Below are positions 1 through 11,900 of a stretch of DNA of 64,000 nt, in pieces. Position numbers and translations under genes: made by a program. The stretch covers positions 1 to 64,000 of the forward strand of contig JAYMGJ010000255.1 in assembly GCA_037178675.1 (NCBI GenBank), given 5' to 3'. This stretch comes from Scleroderma bovista (lineage: Eukaryota > Basidiomycota > Agaricomycetes > Boletales > Sclerodermataceae). Position 1 is the first letter of the stretch. Every line of letters begins with the position of its first letter. Under the pieces are notes generated by a model. It saw only the letters and a list, made by a program, of their open reading frames with translations, made no database searches and had not been told where the DNA came from.

Positions 1-2717
1 CACGTGCTTCTCTCTCTTCCCCCGTTGATGTCTCGTTGGCTAGACTGCACGGTTCTCATCCCCCTTCCAGATGCGTACTTCATTTGGTTCCCTCACCAGC
101 AGAAGGGGTTCAAGGTACCCCAGGCCCCCGCGACCTGCCCCGCGACTGCGTATCTCCCCTTCAATCGTATTACTCTCGGCTCACGGCAGGGCCGTCGCTG
201 AATTAGTCAATGAAATCGGCAATGCACACCGGAAGCCAGAGGCAGTTTATCGAACAAGGGGTTCAACCGCGTTGCTTCCGTGAGGTGCGTTTCACTCTCG
301 AATCCCCGTGTACTGTGGTATTCACACATGCCAAACCTTCCAACTTGCTCATCTATCTTTGGGTGCATCCACACGAACAGCCGGAATGAGCCCCGCGTTC
401 AAGCTATCAAGTGCCGATCTATGTGCTCTAATCGCCGTAGGCCCACTGACTGAGTTGTGATTTTTTTTGAACACCCACAGGACTTTTGTGCAGCAGCTGG
501 AAGTACTCTCCCTTCGACAGAAAATTGACCGCCAGTCACCGTCTGTCTCATTCTCAGGCTGGGGATACGGGCACCGTGATGGGGGTGGTGTCAATGCATG
601 CACAATGACGTCGAAACCGCCATGTAAGTAGGCCCCCGTGATCATGCCACCACTTTGAATACCGAGAACAGTGATACACGGCGTGCTCCTGCCACGGAAG
701 ATCGCGAGCATGCCATATAGGGGTGGACAGGCGTAACCCCGCGAGAGTGACCGACTCGATCTATGATTCGAAGCTGCCTGCAGGGCCGTTACCCCATCGT
801 GATGCAGTCCTGGCAGGGACAATGTGCATAGTGTCAACGAGGCTTGGATCAATGTCAAACTTTGAGTCGGTAATATCCGCGACCACCCAATTCGCGTTCA
901 GCGGAATGACAAAAGGCCAATCTGCAAAACGCATGCTGGGTGTTTCAACGCTTAGCACTTGCCGAACACTCAAAGAACTCAAACACTGCAGCAAGCGCAT
1001 AGCACATACCGCAATTCATCCATCTTTCAGAAGGATTGTAGTCCGCGAGCCGGTAATTCGCTTTGTCCGCGCTATTCTCAGGGCACACAGCTGAGTTACA
1101 TAAATGAATATGGTGACGGATCAGTGCTGAGACAAAGGAATGGGGTCCTTGATTTCAGTTACTGCATACCGATAGTCGGCGTAGCCTGTGGCGCGTATCT
1201 CCCTGCAGAACTTAAAGTTGTCTGCAGATCGGGGATTAGTAGTAGTCGAGTAGTGTCGATTCATCCCGGCGACAACGCCAGAGGCTTTTCAACCTTGGCC
1301 TCGCTGGATGACATAAACGGCTACCTTACAGTGTTTGCATCTGCCACTGCTGTGTTCTTCCTCGACCAAGCCAGCTCATTAATGTCCCGCGAGCGCTATT
1401 AAATTACGAAGCGAGTTCACGTGACTTTGGGCAAAACCACCCTGAGTACTAACGCCTTCAGGAGCAGGCTCGAGCCTAATAAAAGAACGCTCGCCGTTCC
1501 TGTGAGCCTGACTTGATCGCGGAGATCTCGCTCATTCCACACGCAGTATTAGGTGTCCGACCCTGTGCATGTTCAGCTCCGCTACTGATCCCACGATAAC
1601 TCGCGCGCGATGGCCAGCTCTTCATGCGTTTAGCTGACGTACGAGGCCACCCACTCCTGCATTAAAGGAGGTGTTTATATGTCACCGATGATCCTACTGA
1701 GCCCGATAGACTGCGTCGTGACCCTGCCGGCTATAGTGATCAACGGTTTCGATCAACGTCACTGTAGTCCTCGCGTCAGTCTCGTGCCCCGCTTGGGGGT
1801 TCCACAGGTGTGTGCTTTGCATCGCCAGGTGAGTAGGACGCAATGATTTCAGGCTCGGAACTGGCAGTGATCGATTCATTGACCTCATTATTCCTATGCG
1901 GCAGACCTCAGCAGGGACTTCTCACCGCCGGCCAAGAACACCAGGTATATGCCAATACCCGATGCCTTCGCATGGGATTTCAGGCCTCACCGTCCTATTC
2001 ACCGATCGTAAGTGACCCGGCACAGTCCAGAATTCCAGTGGCTTCAGGATTCCCCGTGCCGATAGGTCTCATGAATGCAGTGCAGCTGCCAGCTGCTGCC
2101 CTATGTCTGCCACATATTATCATCATCTCCGTCCTCGTAGCGCTGTCTATCAGTACAGCAGCGCTAAGAAGACGCAGAACCATGATCCAATATAACACCT
2201 ACTACATAACTAATTGTTACATTTGTGTCGTCGAACCACCCTTGGCTTTTGTTGACTCTTACCTCCATCCGCTCAGACCGCGATCCGTTCCCGATAACGC
2301 AAAGTGTGTGAGAACCTGACTGAAGGTAGCCACAGACTGGGAACACATCGACAATGCGACCCGGATATGGATATGTGGAATGACTCGAAGAGATGTTCGT
2401 TTCTGAGAATGAATGGCGGTGATGACGACGTTTGTGCGTCCGTGCCTGTCCACCCATGTTCTTCGTCCGAACAGTTCTCTTGTCTTCTTTGCTACTGTCG
2501 CCTGTGAGAGTCGCTCCTTTCTATCCACCCATGAATTTTCGACCGTTTGCAATAAAGGAACAAATGAAAAAAACGACGGGCCTAGACTTGATAAAATTCC
2601 CAGACCATAAGGAACAGCGCAAGGTAACCTGGGAGAGAGACCCATTTCAGAAAACATCCCCGAGGACACGCGGTGCTATGTCCATGATGCAAATACTATC
2701 AATCCATCATAGGCGTA
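1..2717. other. No supportable gene; gene-poor edge
   Basis: Both strands contain only short open frames of 60-170 codons. None shows a recognisable domain, and I could not chain them into a multi-exon gene with plausible splice sites. One minus-strand frame (1995-2198) and one plus-strand frame (1843-2319) look slightly protein-like but match no family I know. No long terminal repeats, transposase motifs or RNA genes were seen. This may be intergenic DNA or a strongly decayed gene. Confidence 0.5.
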
Positions 2718-3891
2718 TCACGCCACGGCGACTATATCGACACCACCTTGGATGACGTCGGCGTTCCATCGACCAACCCACCAGCGGCACATACTCTTGC
2801 GGACGGCAAGTTGCGTCGTGTCCAGCCCAGCCACGACCCTCGTGCCCATCCACGTACTGGTCTCCTTGCCCTCTGCTCCCTCATGCTCATGCTCATGCCT
2901 GGGCACACCACCCTCTACTTCCCATACCAACCCCAAGTGTGAACCAAGATCCAAAAAATTCTGGCACACACGCGCACTGCGGTATACTTGCCTGCTGCAA
3001 CGTACGTGCGCGCACTGGGTGTCTTTGCGAGGATCAGTACGAGTGAGCCGAGGATTGCGTCATGTGAAGTGTGGAAGTGCAGCAGGTCGGACATCATCAC
3101 GACATTGTATCCCCCTGAAGTTCCCTGATAGATGGCTGGAAAATAAAATAGAATATAAAAGAGGCGTGAGTATATTCTGTCTGTGATAAGGGGAAAATGA
3201 ACGCCCCAAATCGACATGTGGTACTGACAGGAGAGGAGACACATCTGTTCCCCATTCCTACCCTTCGCAGTGTACGACACATGGCTGCTGATAAAGTTGC
3301 CTGTTCCGCTCCACCGTGTTTCTGAGGTTGCCAAGGATGATCTCATCTGGATAATCTGTCACGACACCTAGGGAGGGGGGGTTCTGCGAGGGTTGCAGCC
3401 AGGAGTGATGGGAATGCACATCCCGCGCCCAGTTCAATGACTAGGGGGTTTAGAAAACGAATAATGTGTGGGAGGATGGCAATGGGCTCACTCGATCGAC
3501 CCGCTACTCCGATCAACCCTCTTTCAATGCGTTCGGCGAGGAGAAGGGCAGGTGAGAATAGGTGGTCTGCCAGCAATGTGTTTGCCTTGGACAATGTTGT
3601 GGGTTGACATCGGTCGATGACTTGGATACGTCCTGGTCAAAACATACAGGAAATAAAAGCTCACACACCTTGCCTTCCTACCCAGTGGTCAACAGGGTCA
3701 TGGGTTAGTTGGATTGTCGGACACAATATCTTGCTACAAAAGATCCCTAGCACAAAAGTGATCTAAAACACTCACCTTGGGCGCGACGGTAAGCACGAGG
3801 TTGCCGTAGCGAATACATCCTGGATCATTCACGCGCTCCACGATCAGGAGTCGAGCAGAATGTCTTCAACGTTTTCGATGGTGTCGGTCAT
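2718..3891 (-). pseudogene. EFM7: Decayed EFM7/nicotinamide N-methyltransferase-like gene
   Basis: The residues belong to the seven-beta-strand methyltransferase family that includes yeast Efm7 (Nnt1), which modifies the N-terminus and adjacent lysine of elongation factor 1A. Landmarks in order: start MTDTIENVED at 3891, TLLADHLFSPALLLAERIE, the SAM-binding IIELGAGCAFPSLLAATL after a GT..AG intron, VVTDYPDEIILGNLRNTVE, EWGTDV, SDLLHFHTSHDA and a C-terminal MCRWWVGRW. Four lesions break the reading frame. A frameshift after ILLDS runs into TGA at 3844-3846. A run of seven G (3375-3381) needs six to stay in frame. TAG replaces the tyrosine of the usual CEGYEWGTD at 3258-3260. An extra CA unit at 2965-2970 shifts the frame before the C-terminus. 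Splice sites between exons are still visible, so decay looks recent. Independent sequencing errors are possible but unlikely at four sites in one gene. Confidence 0.8.
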
Positions 3892-5610
3892 GTTGCTTAT
3901 AGTGTATTGGTTTTTGTACGAGCTGCATTGTGAGTCCGATGATCATAGTGACTGTTTACACTGCCGCCAGAACTTTCGGCCTAGACCGATAAACGCTTCG
4001 GATGTGCCCAGGTCGTCGAAAATCACTTTGTAACATGAACGATCAAACCTTTTTCTTTTCGATTTTACTCTGGACAGGCAGTAACCCTTTCTCCAGGTGT
4101 CCGGAGGTCATCATGATAACAGCAGGCAGCTCCATGGCTAGCTCCTGCCTTCCTCACGCATGTGCCACTTTTCTTGCGTCCTGCAGATCCGGAGAGATAG
4201 CCGCAGCCCCAGTAATATTGGTCATGCACGGTCCGCATGTCCTTGGTCCTGGCCTGGATGTTCCGCAGAGAGCCTAGCACCTCCGATACCTTGTGAGAGT
4301 AAATTTCTTGCCCTCGTATATGACGCCAAACTGGGCCCCGCAGGTTAGCGATGCCTGACAGTAAACTCTGGGCAGGGTTGCGGTGGAGTGCACATCCGCG
4401 CCATGGGCGACATATTTATGCTATTCTACCAAGAAACACGGGCATCGATGCAGGTACGTTCGGGGTGGGGGCGATAGGAAAAAGAAAACACGCCGTTCTC
4501 AATCTTGTTCGGATGAAGTGCCGTGTGCCGACAGCTCTACTCCAGCCAAAACACGCCAGCTTTGTCTCTCATGCACAATGGTCATTGAAAACTCCTTGCC
4601 CTGGGCGGAAACTACTGACCAAGTCGTGTAAGTTGACTATTCGAACTCTCGAGGATCGTGTATCTTAACGTTCTCAGGACAACGGTGAGTGAGATAATCC
4701 TGCCGTGACAACAATGCCTCGGCAGGGACTTTCATCGATGGTCTCTCTTCCTGCGGTTTTCCATTCGTATATATTTATTGACTTTTGTGGTGTTCTTGAC
4801 CCCTTCCTCGACAAATTCTGGACATCTGGGCACATTCTGAGAGACTATGATAGATTTAGTTGGGAAAAAAACATTGGTACTATCAAGATCATCGTTGTCC
4901 CAGTCTAGATATGCTTACTGCACTCTAATCGGAGACTCCGTTATCGATGGTCCCGTCGAGGCTAGCTACACCGGAATCTGACGGACCAACCAAACGTACA
5001 CTACTCGATAGCGTTGATGAGCCGGGTTGACACATTGAATCCGTGATCGGAAGTGGGCTTCATTTTTCTGGCCCAAGACACAGGATGCGGCTGAAGTACT
5101 CATCATGCATTCATAGAACCCAGCCGCCTTCTCGTGGCAGGACATATCATGCACCGCGGCCTTTGACGATCGATCTCCACTGATACATAATAATAATACT
5201 GGATAGTCGCAGGAGGTATACGCCGGGCGAGGAAACGACTTTCCTTTAACAACGGTGAGGTAACGCAGGGGCGGCAGAAGGACAGAAGCTTGGAACAGCA
5301 ACAGCACTCGGCGGATAAGTGAAAGTTTGATAATATGAAGTGATGGCAATTCTTGGATCTGCTTGTATGAATGCTGCGGAGGAGAACAGGACATCGGTGG
5401 CTCCTGGAACCGGATGCTTATTCTTTAGAATACCACTCAACAAGATGTGCTCGAGGTGGAATGTTTACATCCTACCTGGTCACGAACCCTTCACGGCGAT
5501 GATGTTAGTTGGCCCCGATTAGATCCAGGTTCGTGACTTCGATAGCAAGATGACGATCACATACACCATAAACGCGGAGAACAGTATTTCACTTGCTCCC
5601 ATAATGCCAC
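3892..5610. other. No supportable gene
   Basis: This stretch of about 1.7 kb lies between the decayed methyltransferase and the CFAP20-like gene. Short frames occur on both strands (4065-4280 minus, 4351-4668 plus, 4966-5394 minus), but none carries a recognisable motif and I found no consistent splice pattern joining them. No repeat or RNA gene was noticed. Confidence 0.5.
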
Positions 5611-6551
5611 CTAGTCACCATAAAGTTCGAACTCCCAGGGACTTGGTGCCTCTGCACTTGGTGCCTCTGCACTTGGTGCACAGTCGCTAAGCCAGATCCT
5701 CCGCAATCGACAGGTAGCGTAGATCTTGACGTACGTCAGATGGGAGTATGTCCCACCAGGTAACAAAGGGAGGGGGTGGGAACTACTGGAAGCGACACTG
5801 TCATCACGGGTATCATCCTGTAATCGTTGACCACGGGAGACAGAGGAAAAGTAAGGGATGAATTTCGGGAGATGAAGGGTTACAGTTGACCACGGGGTCA
5901 ACAGGTTTGAAGAGGACGGGAATACCAAGGGAAGATGCAGGACAGGGACAGAACTATAATTGCGACCAACCGCCGGGCATTTCTATGAGGGACGAATTAT
6001 CAGCTTGCTGTACTCTATAACCACAAAACGAGAGAAATTAGATGGCAGGTAGGTACCGAGCGTTGTTGTTACAGCATAAGTGAAGGAGGAGCTATACATA
6101 CCTGGAAGGTAGAACACCTGATAACTCCCTGTCTGCCCGCTTTATCAGCTACACCTACTTCGAACGACCATTCGCGTCCAAGATTGCGGACTTGAATCTG
6201 GAGCCAAGTGTGTTTCAGCCCAAGGCCTTTGTCGCTCACCCGAGGAGATAAGGACGGTGGACACTGAACGAATGTTGTGCGTAATGTTGGGGATTGGATA
6301 TGTAAGACAGTTTGTCGAATGTGTTTTCCTGTGCACGGTTCATCCGCGTTGTCGCCACCGAAAGTTCTGGGCAGCGATGTCAATGATGCCGGCGCAGGCG
6401 GTGCAGGAAGTGAAGTTGCGTCGTTGAGAAGTTGAACGAAAGAATCGGACGGCAAAGTAGAATCCACCCCGACCGAGAAGAGCGAAAGGGGCTGGCTCCC
6501 TGTAGATGAGAAAAGGGAAACGATGCTGGGCTGAACGCTTCCAGAAAACAT
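5611..6551 (-). CDS. CFAP20 (DUF667) domain protein
   Basis: Two exons, 6551-6102 and 5982-5611, join across a 119-base GT..AG intron to give 273 residues. The start MFSGSVQPSIVSLFSSTGSQ aligns with the conserved N-terminus of CFAP20. The middle (VLHIQSPTLRTTFVQCPP, then LQIQVRNLGREWSFEVGVAD) and the C-terminal YVKIYATCRLRRIWLSD follow the family pattern in order. CFAP20 is about 193 residues in animals, so this copy has insertions: a proline/alanine-rich one near residues 45-65 and a serine-rich one in exon 2. The extreme C-terminus carries a short AEAPS repeat. In ciliates and animals CFAP20 binds axonemal or centriolar microtubules. This fungus should have no cilium, so a nuclear or other non-ciliary role is inferred. 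The reading frame is intact. Confidence 0.8.
5641..5680. repeat. 15-base tandem repeat in the CFAP20-like gene
   Basis: The unit acttggtgcctctgc occurs twice in full (5641-5655 and 5656-5670) and once in part (5671-5680). Because the unit length is a multiple of three it keeps the frame. On the minus strand it encodes repeated SAEAP residues just before the conserved C-terminal WEFELYG. Confidence 0.9.
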
Positions 6552-6782
6552 GACTTTCGTTGCTGAGGGTGATTTCCAGTAGGATTAATATGAAAGTGAG
6601 TGGAGCAAGTACGGTAGATACGAATACAACACAGAGATTAACGCTGATAGCAAGTGGGTCTTCTGCATCACCAGCAAACGATGCCCCCGTGCCCCACTAT
6701 CATCCTGGGAAATACTCGTTCCCTTCCCCTTACGACACTGGTAGGTAAAGTGTATCAGGAAAGTGAGTCCATCGCGTGGAAC

Positions 6783-7395
6783 TCATGACGACCCCGAAGC
6801 TTCAATACTCGGGATAATACCATGCTTCATGAGGAGATCTTCAAACTCTCCGGACTGGTGCACTATCATCAACGAGGATCAACGTTTGGATATCGACGAC
6901 GCGCTGAATAAGAGCACCTACTTGAAAGCAGTACGTCGCAGCCACCAATGAACTCTCCGTTAACATAGACCTGAGGAATTGTCGGCCAATCACTGCAGCA
7001 CCAAGTTCAGCATAACATGCTAGTCGTGATATTCATACGGAACTCACGAAAATTCTTTGATACTGCTTCTGAGTTCCGCATCTTCAAGGACGTTATAGGT
7101 TTTCAGTTTCTCAAGTGGCACTTGGTGTATATCCAAGACCTGAACAACTGCACGCGAGAAACCACATTGGGGCATCTCCGGGGTGCCCTTCATAAACAGT
7201 ACCACAGGGGAGTCATTTATGGCTGTCTGGATTTTTGCGCGAGCCTCTTGCGAGAGAAACCGTCGAAACGCTTGAGTTCTCAAACCCGTTGAGAGTGCGC
7301 TTCGTGAGAGCGAAGAAAGCTGGTATATATTTGGTAGGGATACAGAATAGAGTGCTGCACATACTTACAGAAGATCTCAGCGCGGATGAGTACAT
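6783..7395 (-). CDS. GRX5: Mitochondrial monothiol glutaredoxin Grx5
   Basis: Four exons (7395-7369, 7319-7048, 6992-6922, 6862-6783) sum to 450 bases, giving 149 residues. Grx5 carries and transfers Fe-S clusters in the mitochondrial matrix. The active-site CGFS lies in [19 protein letters not shown]. It is followed by [14 protein letters not shown], which holds the cis-proline/glutathione-binding region, and by [10 protein letters not shown] near the C-terminus. The first roughly 30 residues are rich in serine, arginine and leucine with no acidic residue, as expected of a mitochondrial presequence. The start at 7395 was chosen because the tiny first exon (MYSSALRSS) splices in phase to that presequence. 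The gene shares a 149-base upstream region with SEC62. The ATG at 7283 would remove the presequence. Confidence 0.93.
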
Positions 7396-7544
7396 GACGG
7401 TCTAACTTCTAAGGAGTTAAGAAGCTGACATAAGCTGAGAAATGATGTACGTGTCCTACTAAGCTTCTTCAGTTCAACCGACACACTACTGCTTGTATCC
7501 ACCGCAGGGTGCGAGCACTCACTAGTCACCGATCAGTCTACACA
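7396..7544. promoter_or_regulatory. Divergent promoter GRX5 / SEC62
   Basis: Only 149 bases separate the two start codons, so both core promoters and both 5' leaders must fit here. I saw no TATAAA box and no clear duplicated operator. The call rests on position only. Confidence 0.5.
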
Positions 7545-8490
7545 ATGTCAACAGCGGAGTCACAACAGGCGCGAGCACCACCGGAAGTTTGTAATGTCGT
7601 CCGGTTCTTGCGCGGCAACCAGGCTGGCATGAAGAATCGTGTTGGCGCTCTCAACGGTAAACGAGTCGACTACTTCAAAGGTAAGGTTCAGGAATTCTTC
7701 TATTTTCACTCTATGAACTCGTTGTCACAGGAAAATCAGCCGTTAAGGCCTTACTCTCTCCTGCATTTGCCAAAACCAAAAACGTGCCGAAGGTCACCAC
7801 GGAAGCAGAAGCAGAGGAACTCCTACAATCAATTGTCCAGTATACGTTCTACCTTCGTGTAGACCGCGGTGGACAAACTGGCTCTTCTGGCACCCCACGA
7901 CATGTTACTGTCAACCCTCAACAGACCTTCGCCCAGGACGCGTATTTTGCGTGGTTCTATGACGGTTCGCAGTGGACAACATATGCCGGGGGACTGCTCA
8001 TGGTTGCTATTATGCTTGCTGGTGTCATGTTCCCGCTCTGGCCCCCAGTCATGCGTCTCGGTGTTTGGTATCTGAGCGTGGCAATGATGGGCCTTCTCGG
8101 CGCGTTTTTTGGCCTGGCCATTGTCAGACTTATATTCTACATCATCACAGTGGTTGCCGTACCACCAGGCATATGGATATTTCCAAAGTTATTTGCTGAT
8201 GTCGGCGTCGTGAGTCGTCTCTCCATGCTACAACTCTACTGATGGATTATTGAAAACGACATCATTCATTTTAGATTGAATCCTTTATTCCGTTGTGGGA
8301 ATGGGATCTACCGAAGAAAAAGGGCGGGAAGAAGAAAGGTAAAAAGGGCGTAGCGGCATCGGGGAAGAAAACTGGGGGTGCAATGAATGAAGGGATCAGT
8401 GCCGAGGTAGCTGGTGACGAGTCCGTTGTCAGCTCGCGGCCAGATAGTCGATCGGCACGAGTAGAAGAAATCCCAGATGAAGACTCATAG
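7545..8490 (+). CDS. SEC62: ER translocation protein Sec62
   Basis: Three exons (7545-7680, 7731-8209, 8275-8490) give 276 residues. Sec62 works with Sec63 at the Sec61 channel in post-translational import of secretory proteins into the ER. Visible features are the conserved N-terminal cytosolic block (VVRFLRGNQAGMKNRVGAL), YTFYLRVDRGG, the DAYFAWFYDGSQW stretch before the membrane, and two adjoining membrane segments at about residues 140-195 with the PLWPPVMRLGVWYLS loop between them. The C-terminal tail begins with FIPLWEWDLPKKK and is lysine-rich. An ATG at 7509 is also in frame, but 7545 fits the family N-terminus better. The gene converges with MSH6. Confidence 0.93.
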
Positions 8491-8978
8491 AAGCCATGAG
8501 AACCATCTTTGCATAGTAGCACATGTTTGATATGGAACATATCATCCACGTCTTACACGATCCTTATTTGACAGGCTGAATGCGAGTTCACCCATAGGCC
8601 AACCTTACGGTGTGAGCTGAGGCGCTAGAGACCTTGGGGAACTTCAAACCTTGGTTTGCATGTAATAATTTGAGTCACAACCTGTTCTCACATCTCTGGA
8701 AATGGTGGCAGCAAAGGAGTCCGGGCGCTTGATCTTCCATGTGGAAATTTGTAGGTTCAAGACTTCAATGTCATAGGCTATAGCGATGTAACCCACGGAA
8801 ACAGATGTACTATGTACTGACCTCCTAGTGTAGCAACCGGCACAACTCCCCTTTGAATAAATTTTCTTCCTTCTCGTCAGGTCTGAGACACAAGTCTAGT
8901 ATGAATAGTAGTACAGTAAGTGGTATGATACGTGAGAGGCAGAAAGATATATCGAATGCTTGGTAAGGTCCATGTCTA
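8491..8978. other. Convergent 3' intergenic region
   Basis: About 490 bases between the ends of SEC62 and MSH6. I see no open frame with recognisable content, no repeat and no RNA gene. It should hold both 3' untranslated regions and terminators. Confidence 0.5.
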
Positions 8979-11900
8979 TTAGAGGTACGATCGAATGGCT
9001 GCCTTGAGCCGTCCGAGGAGTTGCGACTGCCTATAAGGGTCTTGAGGTAGACCTAGATCACCATTCGCCAAGGACAGTAAATACTGGAAATCGGCGTGGG
9101 CGACCAGGGGAAGCTGAGACCTGAGCAACTTTCTCTTGCCGTCGATGCGCTCCTTGAATTGTTTCGCAAAGTCTTCCGAGATAACTTCTGCGCGAGACAC
9201 AACCTCAACTGGTACACCAGCAAGGCTAGCGACATGCGTTCCAAATGATGATGACGCGACGCCTTCAACGAGCTTGTAGAGGAACACAAGCTATGTTGAC
9301 TGGTCAAAAAAGTTCAGAGAATTAAGCTGGTGGCATTTACCTCTTGCTTTTCGTCGTCAAGGAGGGTCGACATATGCATATTCCTAATATCAGGGTGGTA
9401 TGCGAAATCGTCCGTCAGAGATCCATAGTGGGTAGCAAAGAAGGCAAGGGGAAGTGTCTGCGTTGCCAGCTCATGTAAAACCGCCTACATGGTAATGGTT
9501 TGATTCTTAGAATTGTAGGGAGGAGACCGTAATAGAACTCACAGAGGCTATCGCCATTCCGTCCTGTCAATGGGTTAAGATCATGAGTCCATGCTTTACA
9601 CACCGAGAATGCGACGTACATATGTTGAAGTGCCTCTACCCAGCTCTAGGGAAAAAATGTTAGGGCTGCTTGCAAGGGTTTAAGAATAGTTACCATCCAA
9701 GATGACCAACGATTTGGGCGTGGCATCACGCAAGATCTTGCAACTAAACGACGGTCGATGAACCTGTCCTGTCTCGAGACGACCTTAAGGCCTACCATTC
9801 ATCCAATTCAACCTTGAAAGTACTGGAATTCGAGAACATATTGTCATACGCTCCCATCCGTGTGAGAATCTTGTCCACAGGGCTGAGGCTGTTATCGTTC
9901 AGTAAGCACCGTTTGTGAAAGAGAAATCAGTTACCGCGCAGCTTCGGCCGGAATGAGCATGCCAAGCTGTGCCATGATCTATTACTCCATGTCAGTTTCA
10001 TGTCTGGCCGAGAAAACGACCCGTTGCATACAATACCAGTAGCTGTCATTCTCATCACCTACAAGAATCGTGTTAAAGTATTCAGCCACTGCAGCCTATA
10101 GCAACTGACCGTAGATTTGCCACTACCACCTCGTAAGTACTAATCAGGATAGACATTGCATGGCGTGGACAACTCACCCCATGTTCGGGCCTACGTATTA
10201 AGATTAGTCCGAATCTAGTTACGGGCGAGTTGTAGGAAGCGTACCTGTGAGCAGAGCAATCCGACCGACGTCACCCCCAAGCTTAATGTCATTTGGGATA
10301 AAGTTTTCTCGGAGCGCGGACAGCGTTGGATGTCGAAGCTCCTTAAACTCAATGAATGCGGCATCTCCTTCCACGAACTCAGGGCGACACGATGGTTCGC
10401 CAATAGCGACCGATGATTTAGCGAGGGAGAACAAGCAATCCAATTCCGCCAAAACTCGCACAGCACGCAGCCATACGCCGCGATCAGCATCAAATTCACC
10501 ATAAAGGCGTCCTTTGAATTCTTTGATGGCTATGTTGCGATTTTCACGGGCCTCTTTAAGATTTCGGATCATTTGTTGGAGAGATGGAACCACCCATCGC
10601 TTTGCAGCCTGATGATTCTCGTGAGAAGAAAACAATGGCATCATTTCCTGCCTTACTTTAGTAGCGCCACTCTTAATCCAGTCATCAGGGATGCCCTTCT
10701 GATCAGCCTTGGTTTGCACAAGGTAGATTTCCTGTTACCGCGGAGTCAACGATGTCGCTAACAGGGAAGGTTGAGAAAGTAGTCACTTTGTTTCCAGTCC
10801 CGCTATGCCACCATGACAACTTGCAGCTGCAGAACGGTAAGTCAAATGCTACAGTTATTGTAAACCTGAGCGTACCCAAGTTTCTTCTCAAATTTCTTGA
10901 GCTGGGAATCCAGCGACTGTTCCAGCTCTGATATTTCTTGCATCACTCCATCGTAGATTTCATCTTTGCCATCCACCGGAAGAAGCTCATCCGTATCTGT
11001 CTTTCATGCATTAGACAACAATACTTCCAGTAAAGGATTGCCACCTTTATCAACAGTAAAACGCGACTTGATACCCTTCAAATGAGACGTAAGGTCAGGA
11101 GCAGATCTCAACAGCCCCAGAATGGTCTTCGAGCCAAAGGACTCTGAGTTCTCTGCTAGACTTGCAAGACCATCATGAAGTCTCTTGAAAGCCTGTATAT
11201 TCAAAGTAACCATGCTGATACTTTCAGAGATGATAGCGACTCACCGAAAGAACTTTCACGAAATCCTTAACTTTGCAGTTATTTGCGTGAATGCGTGAAA
11301 CGATACGCTCCAAATCTGGCATCCCCTTTGCTAGGTCGGTAAAAGCCTCTTCGAACGTCTCGTGTTTAATCAGATCTTGTACTGCATCGAGGCTATGGCC
11401 AGCAGTAAGTCCCTGCCTTCTCAAGTGGGAGAGAAGCAAATCACCGATTATTGATGTCAGCAACATTTCGCAGAGGAATACAAAGCCAAATTCTGAACAA
11501 ACGTTTGCCTAGGGGAGAGCTGTAGGACTGGAGGGGGAAAAGTAGAAGACACCAACCAAATGGCGTAATACATCTGTTCAATAACTTGTGAAGTGTGCCC
11601 TCATCTGTGCCCTCATTATTTTGCAGTACCTAAATTGTGTTGTTAATTTTCATGTCCCGACCAAATAGGGTGTAACATACCTCGAGGTGCGCAAGAGTTT
11701 GCCCGTCAAGCATAAGGTTACGGCCGGCTTTCATGGGATCATACACGTTGAAGTTCTTCATAGTCAAGAGATCTTTATCAATGTTCAACTGGCGAAGGTA
11801 CCTAGCAAGGCTCGAGCCTGAATCAAAGCAACTGGGTGGTGAAGGTCTTACCATGCCATCACACCAAGAGCCTCCATGGCAGTTCTATATCCTGCCATAT

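Noticed and set aside
349..1402. Overlapping frames of 120-170 codons near the left edge
   Set aside because: No domain, no consistent splice pattern and no codon signal that I could support on either strand.
2881..2900. ctcatg tandem repeat
   Set aside because: It lies within the decayed EFM7-like gene and encodes a short His-Glu run on the minus strand. It is a local coding repeat, not a mobile element.
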